Origin: Streptomyces sp. TLI_105
GTDB taxonomy: Bacteria; Actinomycetota; Actinomycetes; Streptomycetales; Streptomycetaceae
Length of the DNA: 64,000 nucleotides
NCBI RefSeq assembly: GCF_900105415.1
Contig: NZ_FNSM01000001.1
Span: forward strand, 620,001 to 684,000
Direction: 5' to 3'
The translations under genes were made by a program, and so were the position numbers. Below the pieces are notes generated by a model. That model did not search any database, had not been told where the DNA came from, and was given only the letters and a program-made list of their open reading frames with translations. Shown one piece after another: positions 24,988 to 33,627 of the stretch. Numbering within the stretch: the first letter of the stretch is position 1; the number at the start of each line of letters is the position of its first letter.

Positions 24988-26613
24988 ATGAGCGCCGTGC
25001 CGGCGTCGGGGGGATCCGGGGAGCTCGTGCTCCTCGGCGAAGGGTGTACGGGGACGCGTGCGGCCGGTCTGGGATCGCTCGCGGTACGAGGCGATCTGCG
25101 GGTCCGGACGCTCGCCCCGCCCACGGGGGGCGGGGAGGGCGGCTGGACCGCGCGGCTCGCCGGCTTCCTGGGGGCGCCGGACAGTCCGGACCGGATGGTC
25201 CTCGTGGCGGAGGGCCGGGCCTGCGGCGCGGTGTTCGAGCTGGCGGACCGGCATCCGGAGCGGGTCGTCGCCGTGGTGGCGATCGCGCCGGAGCCTCCGG
25301 CGGCGGACGTCCCGCCTCCCGGCCTCGCCTGCCCGGTCCTGGTGCTGCCGGGCCCGGACGACGGGTCCGGCCCGGCCGTCGAGCGGTTCCTCACGGAGCT
25401 GCGTACGGGACCGGCCGAGGAGGAGTGTCCCGTACGGAACCGGGCGCTCTCCCCGGCGGACCTGCACGAGCCCTCGGTCATGCGCCGCTTCGCGGCGGCC
25501 GGGCCGGTCCACCGGCTCGCCTCGCCCGGCTCCGTACCGACCTGGGTCGTCACGGGGCACGAGGCGGCGCGGGCGGTCCTGGCGGATCCGGGACTCCGGG
25601 GGGACACCGCGACGACGGCCGGATACCGGCCGCAGCCGGCCGAGTGGGCGTCCGTCCACCCGGGCGACGCCGACACCGTCACGGTCGACGCCGGGGAGCA
25701 CGGCCGACTGCGCGGACTCGTCGAGCGGCACCTCACCGAGGAGTGGGTCGACTCGCTCCTGCCCCGGCTGCGCCGGGTCGCCGACGGACTCCTGGACGCG
25801 CTGCCCCGGGACCGGGAGGTCGATCTGGTGGCCGCGTTCGCGGTCCCGCTGCCCGTGGCCGCGCTGTGCGTGCTCCTGGGCGTGCCGGAACCGGACCGGC
25901 CGTATCTCTCCGACTGGCTCGTCCGGCGGGTCCCGACGCCGCCGCCCGCCGCGCACGAGGACGTCGACGCCTATCTGGGCGGTCTCGTCGCGGAGCGGCG
26001 CAGGCGGCCCGCCGACGACCTCCTCGGCCGGATGTGCGCCGCCGGGGGCGGCGCGGTCCGCGACGAGGAGGTGGTCGCGGCGGCCCGGCTGCTCCTGGTG
26101 TCGGGGGCCCGACCGACGACGACGCTCCTCGGGAACGGCGTCGCCGCGCTCCTCGCCCACCGCGACCAGTGGCGGCTGCTCACCGGGGAGCCGGACGCGG
26201 TCGCCGGGGCGGCCACCGAGGAACTGCTGCGTCATGTCACGCCGTATCCGGTGGGGTTCGCGCGGCGCGCCGTCGCACCGGTCGACGTGGCCGGTGTCCG
26301 GATCCCGGCGGGGCACCACGTCCTGGCCTCCCTGACTGCCGCCAACCACGACCCGGCCGCGAATCCGGAAGGACCGGGCGGTCCCGACCTGGGGCGCGCC
26401 CCGTGCCCCCACGCCTCCTTCGGCCACGGGCGGCACGCGTGCCTCGGCGCCGGTTTCGCCCGGGCGGTGGTCCGCACGGCGCTCGGCACCCTGGCCCGCC
26501 GGTTCCCCGGCCTGGACCTGGCCCCCGGCGTACGGGAGCTGCACTACCGCAGGAGCCGGGTGCGGTACCTGCTGGCGCTGCCGGTCCTCCTCGGACCCGA
26601 GCACCGCGCGTAG
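24988..26613 (+). CDS. cytochrome P450 with hydrolase-like N-terminal extension
   Basis: This 541-aa protein is about 140 residues longer than a usual bacterial P450. Residues 1 to about 145 look like a decayed alpha/beta-hydrolase half: LVAEGRACG where a nucleophile elbow would be, then PVLVLPGPDDG. The P450 proper follows, with K-helix EELLR and heme loop FGHGRHACLG (proximal Cys485). The I-helix reads SGARPTTT, so Arg375-Pro376 replaces the usual acid-Thr pair. GGGGGAG lies 6 nt before the ATG. It is the first gene of the lanthipeptide locus and probably oxidises or crosslinks the peptide. Confidence 0.9.
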   Translation: MSAVPASGGSGELVLLGEGCTGTRAAGLGSLAVRGDLRVRTLAPPTGGGEGGWTARLAGFLGAPDSPDRMVLVAEGRACGAVFELADRHPERVVAVVAIAPEPPAADVPPPGLACPVLVLPGPDDGSGPAVERFLTELRTGPAEEECPVRNRALSPADLHEPSVMRRFAAAGPVHRLASPGSVPTWVVTGHEAARAVLADPGLRGDTATTAGYRPQPAEWASVHPGDADTVTVDAGEHGRLRGLVERHLTEEWVDSLLPRLRRVADGLLDALPRDREVDLVAAFAVPLPVAALCVLLGVPEPDRPYLSDWLVRRVPTPPPAAHEDVDAYLGGLVAERRRRPADDLLGRMCAAGGGAVRDEEVVAAARLLLVSGARPTTTLLGNGVAALLAHRDQWRLLTGEPDAVAGAATEELLRHVTPYPVGFARRAVAPVDVAGVRIPAGHHVLASLTAANHDPAANPEGPGGPDLGRAPCPHASFGHGRHACLGAGFARAVVRTALGTLARRFPGLDLAPGVRELHYRRSRVRYLLALPVLLGPEHRA

Positions 26614-26669
26614 CACCCCTCCGCCGCCACGCCCTCTTCCCTTCACCTTCTCGCACGGGAGACGTCCGC

Positions 26670-29276
26670 ATGGAAGCCACCACGATTCCGGAGCTGATGG
26701 CCTACTGTCAGGCCGATCCGGCCTTCTTCGAACCGCCGTGGCACATGCGGGACGAGGACAGTCTGTTCGCGGCCGGAAGACGGCCCTGCCCGCCCGGCTG
26801 GCGTCGCCGCGCCAACGGTCTGTGGACGGTCTTCGAGCCGGAGGACGGGCGGCTGCCCGAGCAGGGCTGGAAGATCCACGTGTCCGCCACGGCCGCCGAC
26901 GCGGACGCCGTGTGCGACCTCGTCTCCGCGTTCTGTCTCGCCCGGGACGTCACCTTCAAGTTCCTCCGCAGCGGGGCCGCACTGCGCCTCCTGAACAGCA
27001 AGTACGCCGACCGGGGCGGCAGTGGCAAGCTCCTCACCCTGTACCCGGCGGACGACAGCGTCCTCGGCGAGCTGCTGCCGGAGCTCGCGGCGCTCCTGAA
27101 GGGCTTCACCGGCCCGTACGTCCTCAGCGACGTCCGGTACGAGGACTCCCCCGTGTACGTCCGGTACGGCGCGTTCGTACCGCTGACGTACACGGCGCCC
27201 GGCGGCGAGCTCGTCTACGCCGTGCGGGCGCCGGACGGGTCGCTGGTGCCGGACCGGCGCGACCCGGTCTTCACGGTCCCGGAGTGGGTGACGGTCCCGG
27301 AGGTGCTGCGGGAGTCGGTCGAGCGCCGCACGGCGGGCGGGGAGGAGTTCCCGTACCTGATCGAGAAGTCGCTGCACTTCTCCAACGGCGGCGGTGTCTA
27401 CCTGGCCCGGCCCCGGGACGGGGGCGGCTACGTCGTCCTCGTGGAGGCCCGGCCGCACGCGGGCCTCGACCGCGACGGCGCCGACGCCGTCGCCCGGCTG
27501 ACCCGGCAGCGGGAGGTCCTGGAGCGGCTCGACGGCCTCGACTGCGTGCCCCGGGTCCTCGACCACCTGGTCGTATGGGAGCACCACTTCCTCGTCGAGG
27601 AGTACGTGGAGGGCGAGACGCTCCTGGAGGAGGTGTTCGCCCGCTATCCGCTGGGGAGCCCCGAGCCCTCGGCCGAGTGGCTCGCCGAGTACACCGAGTG
27701 GGCGACCGGCGTCCTGGCGAAGGTGGACCGGGCGCTGATGGCCGTCCACGCGCGCGGGGTGCGCTTCGCCGACCTGCATCCGGCGAACGTCATCCTGCGG
27801 CCCGACGGGCGGGTGGCCCTGATCGACTTCGAGATCGCCGGCGACCTCGACGACCCGAAGCCGCCGGCGCTCGCCGCGCCCGGTTTCACCGCGCCCGAGG
27901 GGATGTCCGGGCGGGAGGCCGACGCGTACGCCCTGAACTGCCTGCGGCAGTGGATGTTCCTCCCCATCAACCCGCTCCAGGAGCGCGACCCCGTCAAGTA
28001 CGCCACCCTCACCGACGTCATCACCGCGCACTTCCCGGTGCCCGAGGGCTTCGGCGCCCGCCTCGTCCGCAAGCTGGGCGAGGGCCGTGAGCCCTTCGGC
28101 GAGGACACCGCGGCCCGGCTGTTCGCCGGGGCGCCGGAGGCCTGGCCCGCCGTGCGGGACGCCCTGGTAGCCGGCATCCGCGCGAGCGCGTCCCCGGGCC
28201 GTACGGACCGCCTCTTCCCCGGCGACCCCCAGCAGTTCGGCACGGGCGGCCTCTCCGTCGCCTCCGGAGCCGCCGGGGTGCTGTGGGCACTGCGCCAGGC
28301 GGGCGTCGCCGTACCGGAGGAGTACGGGGAGTGGCTGACGGCGGCCGTGCGACGGGTGAGGGAACCGCGTCCCGGTCTGATGGACGGGCTGCACGGCGTG
28401 GCGGCGACGCTCGACGCGCTCGGGCGCCACGACGAGGCCCTGGAGGTGCTCGACCGGGCCCGCGCGCTCCACGCCGGTCTGCGGGCGCCCGGACTGCACT
28501 CGGGTCTGGCGGGCGCCGGTCTGGGCCTGCTCGGCTTCGCCTCGCTCACCGGCGACGGGGAACTGCGCGCGGAGGCCCTCGGCATCGGCGAGACGCTCGC
28601 CGCGGAGCTGGGGCGCGAGGGCTCCCCGATGTTCCCGGCACAGGGGCGGGTGGGGCTCGAACACGGGCTGACGGGAGTGGCGTACTTCTTCCTGCGGCTC
28701 CACGAGCTCACCGGCGACCCGCGCCACCTCGACCTGGCGCGGACGGCGCTGCGCCGCGAGACGGACCGGGGGCAGTTCCTCCCCGACGGGGGCTTCCGGC
28801 TCCTGTACGGCAACCGGCACCTGGCCTACCTGGGGCCCGGCAGCGGCGGTCTCGCGCTGGTCCTCGCCCGGTACCTCGCGCGCCTCGGTGACGCCCCGGA
28901 CCCCGATGCCGCCGAGTTCGCGCGGGTCGTCGCCGGGGTGCGGCACGCCTGCCGGGCGCCGTTCGTCCGCCATCCGGCGCTGTTCATGGGGCGGGCCGGC
29001 ATCATCGCCACCCTCGGTCTTCTCGACGTGCCCGAGGACAGGCCGCACGTGCGCGAGCACGTCCGGCGGCTGTCCTGGCACGCCGTCTCCCACGAAGGCC
29101 ACCCGGCCTTCCCCGGCAACCAGCTCCTGCGCCTGTCCATGGACCTGGACAGCGGTTCCGCGGGTGTGCTCGTTGCCCTCGGCGTCGCGTTCGAACGGAA
29201 CGCGTCGATCGTCCCCTTCCTCGATCTGCGGGCGCCCGCGACCGGGGAGCCGCTTCCGGAACACGGAGGGAGGTGA
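26670..29276 (+). CDS. lanKC: class III lanthipeptide synthetase LanKC
   Basis: This 868-aa trifunctional enzyme has an N-terminal lyase-like region (to about residue 230, with KFLRSGAALRLLNSKYADRG). A Ser/Thr kinase domain follows, with catalytic loop VRFADLHPANV (Asp368) and metal motif LIDFE (Asp386). The C-terminal LanC-like cyclase contains HGLTGVAYFF and YLGPGSGGLALV. The LanC zinc ligands (Cys and Cys-His) are absent, which separates class III from class IV. It would phosphorylate Ser/Thr, eliminate phosphate to dehydro-residues and form lanthionine or labionin bridges. Its last codons supply the Shine-Dalgarno sequence of the precursor gene. Confidence 0.95.
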   Translation: MEATTIPELMAYCQADPAFFEPPWHMRDEDSLFAAGRRPCPPGWRRRANGLWTVFEPEDGRLPEQGWKIHVSATAADADAVCDLVSAFCLARDVTFKFLRSGAALRLLNSKYADRGGSGKLLTLYPADDSVLGELLPELAALLKGFTGPYVLSDVRYEDSPVYVRYGAFVPLTYTAPGGELVYAVRAPDGSLVPDRRDPVFTVPEWVTVPEVLRESVERRTAGGEEFPYLIEKSLHFSNGGGVYLARPRDGGGYVVLVEARPHAGLDRDGADAVARLTRQREVLERLDGLDCVPRVLDHLVVWEHHFLVEEYVEGETLLEEVFARYPLGSPEPSAEWLAEYTEWATGVLAKVDRALMAVHARGVRFADLHPANVILRPDGRVALIDFEIAGDLDDPKPPALAAPGFTAPEGMSGREADAYALNCLRQWMFLPINPLQERDPVKYATLTDVITAHFPVPEGFGARLVRKLGEGREPFGEDTAARLFAGAPEAWPAVRDALVAGIRASASPGRTDRLFPGDPQQFGTGGLSVASGAAGVLWALRQAGVAVPEEYGEWLTAAVRRVREPRPGLMDGLHGVAATLDALGRHDEALEVLDRARALHAGLRAPGLHSGLAGAGLGLLGFASLTGDGELRAEALGIGETLAAELGREGSPMFPAQGRVGLEHGLTGVAYFFLRLHELTGDPRHLDLARTALRRETDRGQFLPDGGFRLLYGNRHLAYLGPGSGGLALVLARYLARLGDAPDPDAAEFARVVAGVRHACRAPFVRHPALFMGRAGIIATLGLLDVPEDRPHVREHVRRLSWHAVSHEGHPAFPGNQLLRLSMDLDSGSAGVLVALGVAFERNASIVPFLDLRAPATGEPLPEHGGR

Positions 29277-29282
29277 ACAGAG

Positions 29283-29375
29283 ATGGCCTGCGTTCTCCAG
29301 CTGCAGTCGCTCGGCGAGGCCGAGTCCGCGCACCCGTGCAACAGCTGGGTGACCTCCTACAAGGGCACCTGCTGA
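29283..29375 (+). CDS. lanA: class III lanthipeptide precursor peptide (30 aa)
   Basis: This 30-codon gene starts 6 nt after the synthetase stop codon, with GGAGGGAGG overlapping that stop. The leader contains VLQLQSL, the hydrophobic-x-x-Leu-Gln motif that LanKC enzymes recognise in labyrinthopeptin- and SapB-type leaders, followed by an acidic GEAES. The C-terminal half holds Cys19, Ser21, Trp22, Thr24, Ser25, Tyr26, Thr29 and a C-terminal Cys30. Ser21-x2-Thr24-x5-Cys30 fits the labionin/lanthionine pattern. Trp22 and Tyr26 are possible P450 targets. At 30 residues it is short even for this class, and the cleavage site is not certain. Confidence 0.88.
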   Translation: MACVLQLQSLGEAESAHPCNSWVTSYKGTC

Positions 29376-29382
29376 CGGGCCT

Positions 29383-29446
29383 GGTGCCGGGGCCGCCCCC
29401 ACGGCGGCCCCGGCGCCGACAACCCCACGGCGGCCCCGGCGCCGAC
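29383..29446 (+). terminator. 15-bp hairpin plus 24-bp tandem repeat after the precursor gene
   Basis: Arms 29383-29397 and 29403-29417 pair over 15 bp (one wobble) with a 5-nt loop, 7 nt past the precursor stop codon. A 24-bp unit containing the right arm is then repeated exactly (29397-29420 and 29423-29446). The structure probably attenuates read-through into the ABC gene or stabilises the precursor mRNA 3' end. Confidence 0.7.
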
Positions 29447-29493
29447 GAGCCCCCGCCGGGCACCGGCGTCCCCGACCCGCTTCGAGGAATCCC

Positions 29494-31272
29494 GTGAAGA
29501 CTCCGCCCCACCACCCCGACGTGCCGCCCGAGCGGCCCACGGCCTCCGTCCGGCGCGTCCTGCTCGACCACATCCGCCCCTCCCGGCCGGCGCTCGTCCT
29601 CGGCGGTCTGCTGAGCCTGGTGACCGCCGCGTCCGGTCTGACGATCCCGCTCGTGGCCGAACGGCTCATCGACGGCCTGACCCACGACCGGCCCCTCGAC
29701 GGCGTGCTGTTCGCGATGGGGGTCCTCGTCGCCGTCACCGCGCTCGCTGGCCCGGTCGCACAGTACGTGCTGCGCCGGGCCGCCGAGACGGTCGTCCTCA
29801 CCGCGCGGCGGCGGCTCTCCTCGCACCTCCTGCGGCTGCGGATCGGCGAGTTCGACCGGGCCGAGCCCGGCGACCTGATCGCCCGGGTCACCTCCGACAC
29901 CGCTCTCCTTCGGCAGGTCACCACCGACGCGCTCGTCGGCACCGCCACCGGGGCGCTCACCCTCGTCGTGACCACGGCGCTGATGTGCCTGCTCGACCCG
30001 GTGCTCACCGGCGTCACGCTCGGCGTGCTGCTCCTCGCCGGCTGGGTGGTCCGCACGGTCATGGTGCGGGTCAACGAGGCCGGGACCGCCGCCCAGGAGT
30101 CGGTGGGCCTGGTCGGGGCGGCCCTGGAGCGGGCGCTCGGCGCGCTGCGCACCGTGAAGGCCTCCGGCGCGGAGGACCGGGCCGAGGCCGCCGTCCACGA
30201 GGCGGCCGAGTCGTCCTGGCGGGCCGGGGTGCGGGCGGCGAAGTGGCTCGCGCTCGCCGGGAACACCGCCGAACTCGCCGTGCAGACCGCCTTCTTCACC
30301 GTCCTCGCGATCGGCGGCAGCCGGGTCGCCTCCGGTGCCCTGGACGTCGGCCGGCTCATCGCCTTCCTGATGTACGTGTTCTACCTGGTGCCCGCCGTGC
30401 AGCAACTCGTCGGCGGCGTCAGCCAGTACCACCTGGGGGCGGCCGCGGTGAACCGCATCCGGGAGACGGAGTCCCTGCGCGCCGAACCGACGGGCCGGGA
30501 AGCGGAGCCGGAGCCCGCCGGCTCCCCCGTACCGGCCTCCCTGGAGTTCCGGGACGTGCACTTCCGCTACGGTCCCGAACTGCCGCCCGTGCACCGGGGG
30601 GTGAGCTTCTCCGTGCCGTCCCGGGGCACCACGGCCTTCGTCGGACCGTCCGGTGCGGGCAAGACCACCCTCTTCTCGCTCCTGGAGCGCTTCTACGAGG
30701 CCTCGGCCGGCAGCATCCTCCTCGACGGGCGCCGCCTGGACAGCTGGGACCTGCGGGAACTGCGCTCCCTCATCGGTTACGTGGAGCAGGACGCGCCCGT
30801 CGTGTCCGGTTCCCTGCGGGACAACCTGCTGCTCGGGCGGCCCGGCGCGAGCGGCCCCGAGCTCGACCGGGTCCTGCGCACGGCCCGCCTCGACGAGCTG
30901 GTGGAGCGCCTGCCGGAAGGCCTCGACACACTGGTGGGGCACCGCGGCACCCGGCTCTCCGGCGGCCAGCGACAGCGGGTGGCCATCGCCCGCGCACTCC
31001 TTCGCCGCCCCCGGCTGCTGCTCCTGGACGAGGCGACGTCCCAGCTGGACGCGGTGAACGAGGCCGCGCTGCGGGACACCGTCGCCGACGTCTCGCGGAC
31101 GACGACCGTCCTGATCGTGGCGCACCGGCTGTCCACGGTCGCGATGGCGGACCGGATCGTCGTGCTCGACGGAGGTGTCGTGCGGGCCGTCGGCACCCAC
31201 GCCGAACTCCTCGCCGGTGACCCCCTCTACGCCGAACTGGCCGCGACCCAGTTCCTCGAACCCACCGCCTGA
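29494..31272 (+). CDS. ABC exporter (permease-ATPase fusion) of the lanthipeptide locus
   Basis: This 592-aa half-transporter has six membrane spans in residues about 25-310. The ATPase domain shows Walker [10 protein letters not shown], signature [16 protein letters not shown], Walker [13 protein letters not shown] and switch His in VAHRLSTVA. The family is the MsbA/LanT-like peptide and drug exporters. It has no N-terminal C39 peptidase, so it exports without clipping a leader. GTG start with GAGGA upstream. Its place between precursor and P450 points to export of the modified peptide. Confidence 0.93.
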   Translation: MKTPPHHPDVPPERPTASVRRVLLDHIRPSRPALVLGGLLSLVTAASGLTIPLVAERLIDGLTHDRPLDGVLFAMGVLVAVTALAGPVAQYVLRRAAETVVLTARRRLSSHLLRLRIGEFDRAEPGDLIARVTSDTALLRQVTTDALVGTATGALTLVVTTALMCLLDPVLTGVTLGVLLLAGWVVRTVMVRVNEAGTAAQESVGLVGAALERALGALRTVKASGAEDRAEAAVHEAAESSWRAGVRAAKWLALAGNTAELAVQTAFFTVLAIGGSRVASGALDVGRLIAFLMYVFYLVPAVQQLVGGVSQYHLGAAAVNRIRETESLRAEPTGREAEPEPAGSPVPASLEFRDVHFRYGPELPPVHRGVSFSVPSRGTTAFVGPSGAGKTTLFSLLERFYEASAGSILLDGRRLDSWDLRELRSLIGYVEQDAPVVSGSLRDNLLLGRPGASGPELDRVLRTARLDELVERLPEGLDTLVGHRGTRLSGGQRQRVAIARALLRRPRLLLLDEATSQLDAVNEAALRDTVADVSRTTTVLIVAHRLSTVAMADRIVVLDGGVVRAVGTHAELLAGDPLYAELAATQFLEPTA

Positions 31273-31293
31273 ACCTCGAAGGAGATCCGCCCG

Positions 31294-32505
31294 ATGGAAT
31301 GCCCGTACGCCGGATCCGTCCAACTGCCCGTGATCGGGGCGGAGATGCTCAGGGACCACGCGGCCCTGACACGGCTGCGCGAGAGCGGCACGGTGGAGGT
31401 CAGCCTCGGCGGCCGCGAGGACGGTCTGATGGTCACCCGGTACGAGGTGGCCGCCGCCGTCCTGGTCGAGCCGGCCCTGCGCGGCGAGCACCCGCTGGCC
31501 GTGTCCATGCGCACCGGCGCGGAAGAAGAGGCCTGCGACGAGGAGCAGTTGTTCTTCCTGCCGACCGAGGAGCACCTCAGGCTGCGCCGCACGGTCTCCC
31601 GTCAGCTGACCCACCGCCGGGTCGCCGGACTGGTCCCGCGCGTCCAGCGGGAGGCCGATCTGCTGCTCGCGGCCGTGCCGCCGGGCAAGGCCGTCGATCT
31701 GGTGCGGGTGTTCTCCCGGCCGTTCCCGGTCGCGGTGCTCTGCGAACTCCTGGGCATCCCCCGGGAGGAGCGGGGATACGTCCGCGACTACCTGTACGGC
31801 TGGGTCGCGGAGTACGGCGGGGCGAGCACCGTCACGGAGAGCGCGGGCCACGCGCTGTCCCGGTATCTGAAGGAGCTGATCGGGGAACGGGCGGAGTCGC
31901 CCGGGGACGACCTGATCAGCGCGATGCTCCGGCAGGGCGGCGAGGCCGCCGATCTCCTTCGGGAGGACGCCCTCGCCGCCGTCCGGTTCGTCCTCGTCGC
32001 GGGCCACCGCCCGGTGACCCGGCTGATCACCGACGGTCTGGAGCTGCTGCTTCGGCAGCGGGAGCACTGGGAGCGGCTCAGGGCCGAGCCCGGCCGGCTC
32101 GACGCCACCGTGGAGGAGCTGCTGCGCCACGTCACCCCGACGACGCTCGCGTCCCGGTACGCGGGGGCGCCGACCGAGGTGGACGGCGCGGCGCTGGCCG
32201 ACGGTGGCGGGGTGCACTGCGCGCTCGCGGCCGTCAACCGGGATCCGGAGCGCTTCGAGGACCCGGACCGCTTCGACCCCGACCGGACGCCCCACACCCA
32301 CCTGGCCTTCGGGCTCGGGCACAAGCACTGCCTGGGCTCGGCGCTCGCCCGCGCCGAACTCCGGGTCGCCTTCGGCACCCTGCTCGCCCGCTTCCCGCAC
32401 CTCGCCCTCGCCGATCCGGCCCCGGGCGCCGAGGAGGAGCCGGAGCGGCGGCGCCTCTGGGTGGTCCTCGACCCGGACGGCGACCACGACCCCGTGCCGC
32501 ACTGA
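31294..32505 (+). CDS. cytochrome P450 (second of the lanthipeptide locus)
   Basis: This 403-aa P450 of normal length has heme loop FGLGHKHCLG (proximal Cys346), K-helix EELLR, and the C-helix region EEHLRLRRTVSRQLTHRRV. Its I-helix reads VAGHRPVTRL; Arg239-Pro240 stands where acid-Thr is expected, the same swap as in the first P450 of the locus. It begins with CPYAGS, a short N-terminus without a membrane anchor. AAGGAG lies 9 nt before the ATG and the gene starts 21 nt after the exporter stop codon. It probably acts on the precursor peptide, for example at Trp or Tyr. Confidence 0.93.
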   Translation: MECPYAGSVQLPVIGAEMLRDHAALTRLRESGTVEVSLGGREDGLMVTRYEVAAAVLVEPALRGEHPLAVSMRTGAEEEACDEEQLFFLPTEEHLRLRRTVSRQLTHRRVAGLVPRVQREADLLLAAVPPGKAVDLVRVFSRPFPVAVLCELLGIPREERGYVRDYLYGWVAEYGGASTVTESAGHALSRYLKELIGERAESPGDDLISAMLRQGGEAADLLREDALAAVRFVLVAGHRPVTRLITDGLELLLRQREHWERLRAEPGRLDATVEELLRHVTPTTLASRYAGAPTEVDGAALADGGGVHCALAAVNRDPERFEDPDRFDPDRTPHTHLAFGLGHKHCLGSALARAELRVAFGTLLARFPHLALADPAPGAEEEPERRRLWVVLDPDGDHDPVPH

Positions 32506-32515
32506 AGGAGCCGAC

Positions 32516-33529
32516 GTGGAGATCCCCGACCACCCGCTGGAAGTCCTGTGGGACATCACGTACGCCTGTCCCCTGCGGTGCACGCACTGCTACTCGGAGT
32601 CCGGGCGGCGCCCGGCGCGCCGGCTCTCCGGTGCGGACATGCTGCGGGCCGCCGACGCGATCCTGGCCCTCGGGACGGGGGCCGTCTGTCTGGCCGGGGG
32701 TGAACCGCTGCTCGTGCCGGAGCTGTTCGCGGTCGCGGAGCGGTTCACGGCCGCCGGGGTCCCGGTGTCCCTGTTCACCAGCGGCTGGACGCTCGACCGG
32801 GCGTCGGCCGAGGCGGCCGCCGGCGCCTTCTCGGCGGTGAGCGTGAGTCTCGACGGGGCCACGGCGGAGGTCCACGACCGGATCCGCGGCCGGCGCGGCT
32901 CCTTCGACCGCGCGGTGGCCGCCCTCGGGCTGCTGACCGAGGGCGGCGGTGCCACCGTCGGCGTCGACTACGTGGTCATGCGGAGCAACGCCCATCAGGT
33001 CGAGGAGTTCCTGACGACCGTCGCACCCCGGTTCCCGGGCCTCGGGCAGGTGTCGTTCGGGGCGGTCGTCCCCGAGGGGCTCGCCAGCCGGGCGGGTTTC
33101 GCGGAGCACGAGCTGCTCGACGATGCGCGGGTACGGCTCCTGGGCAGCCCCGCGTACGGACGGCGGCTCCAGGACCTCGCGTCGCCGGGCGTCCGGGTGA
33201 CGAGCACCGACAACCTGGCCCTGCAGATGCACCCGGACCTGATCAGGGCGGGCAGGTGCCTGCCCGTGCTCCAGATCGAACCGGACGGCGCGGTGCGGGC
33301 GATGGCGGCCTACGAGGGAACCGTCGGGAACGTCCTGACGGACGACCCGGCGGAGCTGTGGCGGCGGGCCGTCGCCCGCTGGCACGACCCGTTCGTACGG
33401 GAGACCCTGGCACCGGTGCGCACCATGCGGGAGTGGGCGGAGGCCACGCGGGCGATCGACCTCCGCTTCGGCACGGAGGCGGACCGGCGGCGGATCGCCC
33501 GCCGTCCGGCGTTCGTCCCGGGCGGCTGA
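32516..33529 (+). CDS. radical SAM peptide-maturase-like protein, degenerate SPASM
   Basis: This 337-aa protein has the radical SAM cluster motif CPLRCTHC (CxxxCxxC, about residues 17-24), then LAGGEPLL and VSVSLDGATAEVHDRIRG, as in PqqE/SPASM enzymes. The C-terminal part keeps the SPASM frame (GRCLPVLQIEPDG, then GTVGNVLTDDPAELW) but only one Cys; the positions that normally hold further cluster ligands are Ala, Met and Tyr. An auxiliary iron-sulfur cluster is therefore doubtful. GTG start with AAGGAG 5 nt upstream, 11 nt after the P450. It likely installs a carbon-centred modification on the lanthipeptide. Confidence 0.9.
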   Translation: MEIPDHPLEVLWDITYACPLRCTHCYSESGRRPARRLSGADMLRAADAILALGTGAVCLAGGEPLLVPELFAVAERFTAAGVPVSLFTSGWTLDRASAEAAAGAFSAVSVSLDGATAEVHDRIRGRRGSFDRAVAALGLLTEGGGATVGVDYVVMRSNAHQVEEFLTTVAPRFPGLGQVSFGAVVPEGLASRAGFAEHELLDDARVRLLGSPAYGRRLQDLASPGVRVTSTDNLALQMHPDLIRAGRCLPVLQIEPDGAVRAMAAYEGTVGNVLTDDPAELWRRAVARWHDPFVRETLAPVRTMREWAEATRAIDLRFGTEADRRRIARRPAFVPGG

Positions 33530-33627
33530 CGGGTACCGGGCGGTACGGTGGAGGGGCAGCACCGCCCCGTGGGCACCCGAGCACCGCACCATCCCGTCCG
33601 TACACTCCGGCGACGAGCGGCGAGGCC

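Noticed and set aside
29273..29497. A 74-codon frame starting GTG that overlaps the precursor gene
   Set aside because: Arg/Pro-rich out-of-frame reading through the repeats; the 30-codon frame has the leader motif and correct Shine-Dalgarno spacing.
26643..30359. A 1238-codon open frame on the minus strand over the lanthipeptide genes
   Set aside because: GC-rich antisense shadow of LanKC and the ABC gene; the plus-strand frames carry clear family motifs and this one none.
29002..32583. A 1193-codon minus-strand open frame over the ABC and P450 genes
   Set aside because: Antisense shadow; composition is biased to Gly, Arg and Val without recognisable domains.
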